From positions 1 through 64,000 of the forward strand of contig LQGW01000053.1 in the NCBI GenBank assembly GCA_002838815.1: a DNA stretch of 64,000 nt, given 5' to 3'. This document shows, piece after piece, positions 61,974-64,000 of the stretch. Each line of letters starts with the position of its first letter. Position 1 is the stretch's first letter. The DNA comes from Clostridiaceae bacterium JG1575 (GTDB lineage: Bacteria > Bacillota > Clostridia > Clostridiales > Clostridiaceae). Position numbers and translations under genes: made by a program. The notes beneath the pieces were generated by a model, which made no database searches, was not told the origin of the DNA, and was given only the letters and a program-made list of their open reading frames with translations.

Positions 61974-62903
61974 ATGGGACAACCAATCATCCAACGAATC
62001 ATGGATAACGTCCGCCGAGTAATCGTGGGCAAGGATCCAGAGATTTTGCACATCGTTAAGGGCATGCTCTGTGGCGGCCACATTCTCATTGAGGATCTGC
62101 CGGGTTTAGGCAAAACCACCCTTGTCAAAGCGCTGGCCAAAACCATGGATTTATCCTTTGCAAGAATTCAGTTTACCCCGGACCTGCTCCCCTCGGACAT
62201 TTTAGGGGTTTCCGTATACAATCAGCGGGATATGACGTTTGAATTTCGCCAAGGCCCGGTGTTTGCCCATGTGATCTTGGCGGATGAAATCAACCGGACT
62301 TCGCCCAAAACCCAGTCGGCCCTTCTAGAAGTCATGGAAGAGGCCCAGGTTTCCGAAGGCGCCATCTCCTACCAATTGGAGCGGCCCTTTTTCGTTTTGG
62401 CCACACAAAACCCCATTGAATATGAAGGCACCTTCACCTTGCCCGAAGCCCAGCTGGATCGTTTTTTGATGCGCCTATCCATCGGCTACCCCACCAAGGG
62501 AGACGAAATGGATATCTTGAAGCATTTTCGTACGAGCAATCCTTTGGAGGAGCTGGAAAGCGTGGTTTCCCGGCGAGAGGTGTTGGCACTTATGGAGCAG
62601 GTCCAAGGGGTCCTTGTGGAAGACGCCATTTATGACTACATTGTCCGACTCGCACAAGCCACGCGTCATTGCGAGCTATTGACCCTCGGGGTCAGCCCCC
62701 GGGCTTCTTTGGGCCTGATGCGTCTTGCGCAGGCGGAGGCCTTGGCGGCAGGACGAAACTACGTCATCCCCGATGACGTCAAGGGCAATACCGTCCTTTG
62801 TTTTTCTCACCGCGTGAAGCTCTCGCCCATGGCTCGCAGCCAAAAGCATGTGGATCGGGATATTATTGCGGCTCTATGTGAAGATACCCGCGCCCCTCGC
62901 TAA
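61974..62903 (+). CDS. MoxR family AAA+ ATPase
   Basis: 309 residues, AAGGAG before ATG 61974. Walker A DLPGLGKTTLVKALA, Walker B VILADEINRTSPKTQSALLE, sensor ATQNPIEYEGTFTLPEAQLDRF. This is the standard MoxR type paired with DUF58, distinct from the MoxR-like protein at 38935. Confidence 0.95.
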   Translation: MGQPIIQRIMDNVRRVIVGKDPEILHIVKGMLCGGHILIEDLPGLGKTTLVKALAKTMDLSFARIQFTPDLLPSDILGVSVYNQRDMTFEFRQGPVFAHVILADEINRTSPKTQSALLEVMEEAQVSEGAISYQLERPFFVLATQNPIEYEGTFTLPEAQLDRFLMRLSIGYPTKGDEMDILKHFRTSNPLEELESVVSRREVLALMEQVQGVLVEDAIYDYIVRLAQATRHCELLTLGVSPRASLGLMRLAQAEALAAGRNYVIPDDVKGNTVLCFSHRVKLSPMARSQKHVDRDIIAALCEDTRAPR

Positions 62904-62926
62904 GACCCTAGGGGGTCTTTTTCGTC
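62902..62926 (+). terminator. Small hairpin between moxR and DUF58
   Basis: AGACCC pairs with GGGTCT and is followed by TTTTTC, overlapping the moxR stop. It may attenuate expression of the DUF58 gene. Confidence 0.45.
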
Positions 62927-62939
62927 AAAGGAGCTCTTC

Positions 62940-64000
62940 ATGAAACTCAAAGTTGAGGGTCTGATTTTTGTTGCAGTCACCTTCACCGCTTGGCGGGTGT
63001 ACGGAGGCTGGGTCGCTTCGTCTTTATGGTGGATGAGCCTTTTTTTGCTGCTCTTTTCCTTCGTAATGAGTTGCTACTACCGCTGGCGCTGTCAGGTGCG
63101 GGTGGAGATTTCCGCTGGGCGCATTGAGGCCGGGGATGAGGTGCCCATCACCTGGACCTTCGCCAACAATGGTCTTGTGGGCGTGCCCTTTATCGATCTT
63201 TTGCTCCTGGACCGCCAGGAGGGCATCAGCCTCAGCGTGGGCGCCCAGGATGAGGAGCGCGTGGTGGATTTAAAGCATCCCCGCGTGCGAGGCTTGCAAA
63301 AAGGGGAGCGCGCCAAGGTGTTGATGGAGGATGCCTTAGGCTTTGCCACGCAGGGAAAAATCCTCTCTTCCCCAGACTATATGGTTTATCCGAAACTCAA
63401 AGAGGGGCCGACGCCCTTTTTGAACGCTCAAACGCTGGGCGAGGGGCAACGGTTTCGGTTTTTCACTCGAGAGAATCCCTATGAAGTACGAGAGATGAGA
63501 AAGTATCGCTCCGGGGACAACATCCGCAGAATCCATTGGAAGATATCTGCAAAAACCGGGGAGCTCTTTGTCAAGCGCGGCGATGCCTTGGTGTCGTGGG
63601 AAGTGCTGATCTGCTTGGATGCCAGCGCTTCACTTTGGACCAAGGACCCCACGGGCGTCTTTGAAAACCAGTTGGTCACCGATGCACTTTCCTTGTCCCA
63701 GTCTCTGATACATCAAGGCATCGCCCATGCCTTTTGGGTTGCGGATCGGGAATCCGTGTTCGCTCCCGTGGCCTCTAAAGAGCAAGGGGAGGCGCTTACG
63801 GAGTATTTCCTGACGCATTTTTGCGGGCGGGAAGAGCCTCTTTTTTTGCCCATTGAAGCGCATCGGGAGGTGCTCTTGGATGCCTCGGCGCTGTTCTTTT
63901 TCACCAAGGGGGACGCTCAAGATTTGAGCGCCATTGAATCCCTCGTTCGCCGAGGCAATGAAGTCTGCGTCTTCGCGCCTCATTTGTCGAGGCGTCCGGA
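62940..64000 (+). CDS. DUF58 family protein (partial, runs off the window)
   Basis: AAAGGAG precedes ATG 62940; 353 codons are present without a stop. Two membrane helices (about 8-45), then a beta-rich region and the DUF58 signature MRKYRSGDNIRRIHWKISA followed by a VWA-like fold (LICLDASAS). Partners with the upstream MoxR; function in cell-envelope or protein maturation is not established. Confidence 0.9.
   Translation, partial: MKLKVEGLIFVAVTFTAWRVYGGWVASSLWWMSLFLLLFSFVMSCYYRWRCQVRVEISAGRIEAGDEVPITWTFANNGLVGVPFIDLLLLDRQEGISLSVGAQDEERVVDLKHPRVRGLQKGERAKVLMEDALGFATQGKILSSPDYMVYPKLKEGPTPFLNAQTLGEGQRFRFFTRENPYEVREMRKYRSGDNIRRIHWKISAKTGELFVKRGDALVSWEVLICLDASASLWTKDPTGVFENQLVTDALSLSQSLIHQGIAHAFWVADRESVFAPVASKEQGEALTEYFLTHFCGREEPLFLPIEAHREVLLDASALFFFTKGDAQDLSAIESLVRRGNEVCVFAPHLSRRP

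Noticed and set aside
1-64000. CRISPR array, prophage or rRNA operon
   Set aside because: No regularly spaced repeats, phage structural genes or rRNA sequence were found on either strand.

Overview
The window reads as chromosomal DNA from a low-oxygen Bacillota (Firmicutes), most likely a peptide-fermenting anaerobe of the Tissierellia/Clostridia side; genus is not claimed. Reasons: Shine-Dalgarno rich starts (AGGAGG, many TTG/GTG), two T-box leaders (trpS, leuS), desulfoferrodoxin, [4Fe-4S] L-serine dehydratase, DUF1659/DUF2922 and DUF3793 proteins, a Na+-NQR-like pump, three peptidase families (M20 PepV, M18, M42), class II aldolase and a glucose-type PTS. Base composition is moderately GC-rich (near 50-55% by eye).

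Layout. 1-6418: signal peptidase, dipeptidase, FtsH, HelD-like helicase. 6475-8849: a dead IS66 element (tnpB nonsense, tnpC frameshift) next to a solo IS66 end, with a third end remnant at 45-112. 8856-18900: C39-like protein/cation efflux, M18 peptidase, desulfoferrodoxin, RF3, DUF2207-LemA. 19320-23814: nqrBCDEF without nqrA, plus a conserved-looking 162-aa protein. 23835-31657: nitroreductase/OhrR-like operon, trpS with T-box, zinc ribbon and P-loop orphans, PTS transporter. 31816-31891: tRNA-Val(CAC), then a decayed 1 kb stretch. 32933-41353: tyrS operon, ArsR/CoA-disulfide reductase, small alarmone synthetase, and a repeat protein-MoxR-VWA/metallopeptidase operon.

41430-44794 is an iron-related island: a HesB-like protein, two tandem copies of a minus-strand unit made of a Fur-type box, an extended -10, a C-rich conserved core and an intrinsic terminator (best read as a duplicated Fur-controlled small RNA), a broken PfpI gene, a 27-aa hydrophobic peptide gene, and a Fur-boxed DUF3793-flavodoxin operon. 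This is the most novel-looking part of the window; the nqrA-less NQR operon is second.

44934-64000: DUF1659/DUF2922 pair, leuS with T-box, GNAT, CYTH, fba, nucleoside kinase with sdaAB-sdaAA, pssA, a lipid kinase/MFS pair, queG-plsC-nth, ddl, M42 peptidase and a moxR-DUF58 operon cut by the window end. Together the genes suggest energy from peptides and amino acids (serine dehydratase, peptidases), a sodium-motive NADH oxidation step, oxygen/peroxide defence suited to an anaerobe, and an iron-sparing response. Coordinates, starts and motifs were read by hand; family names rest on recognised motifs, not on database searches.
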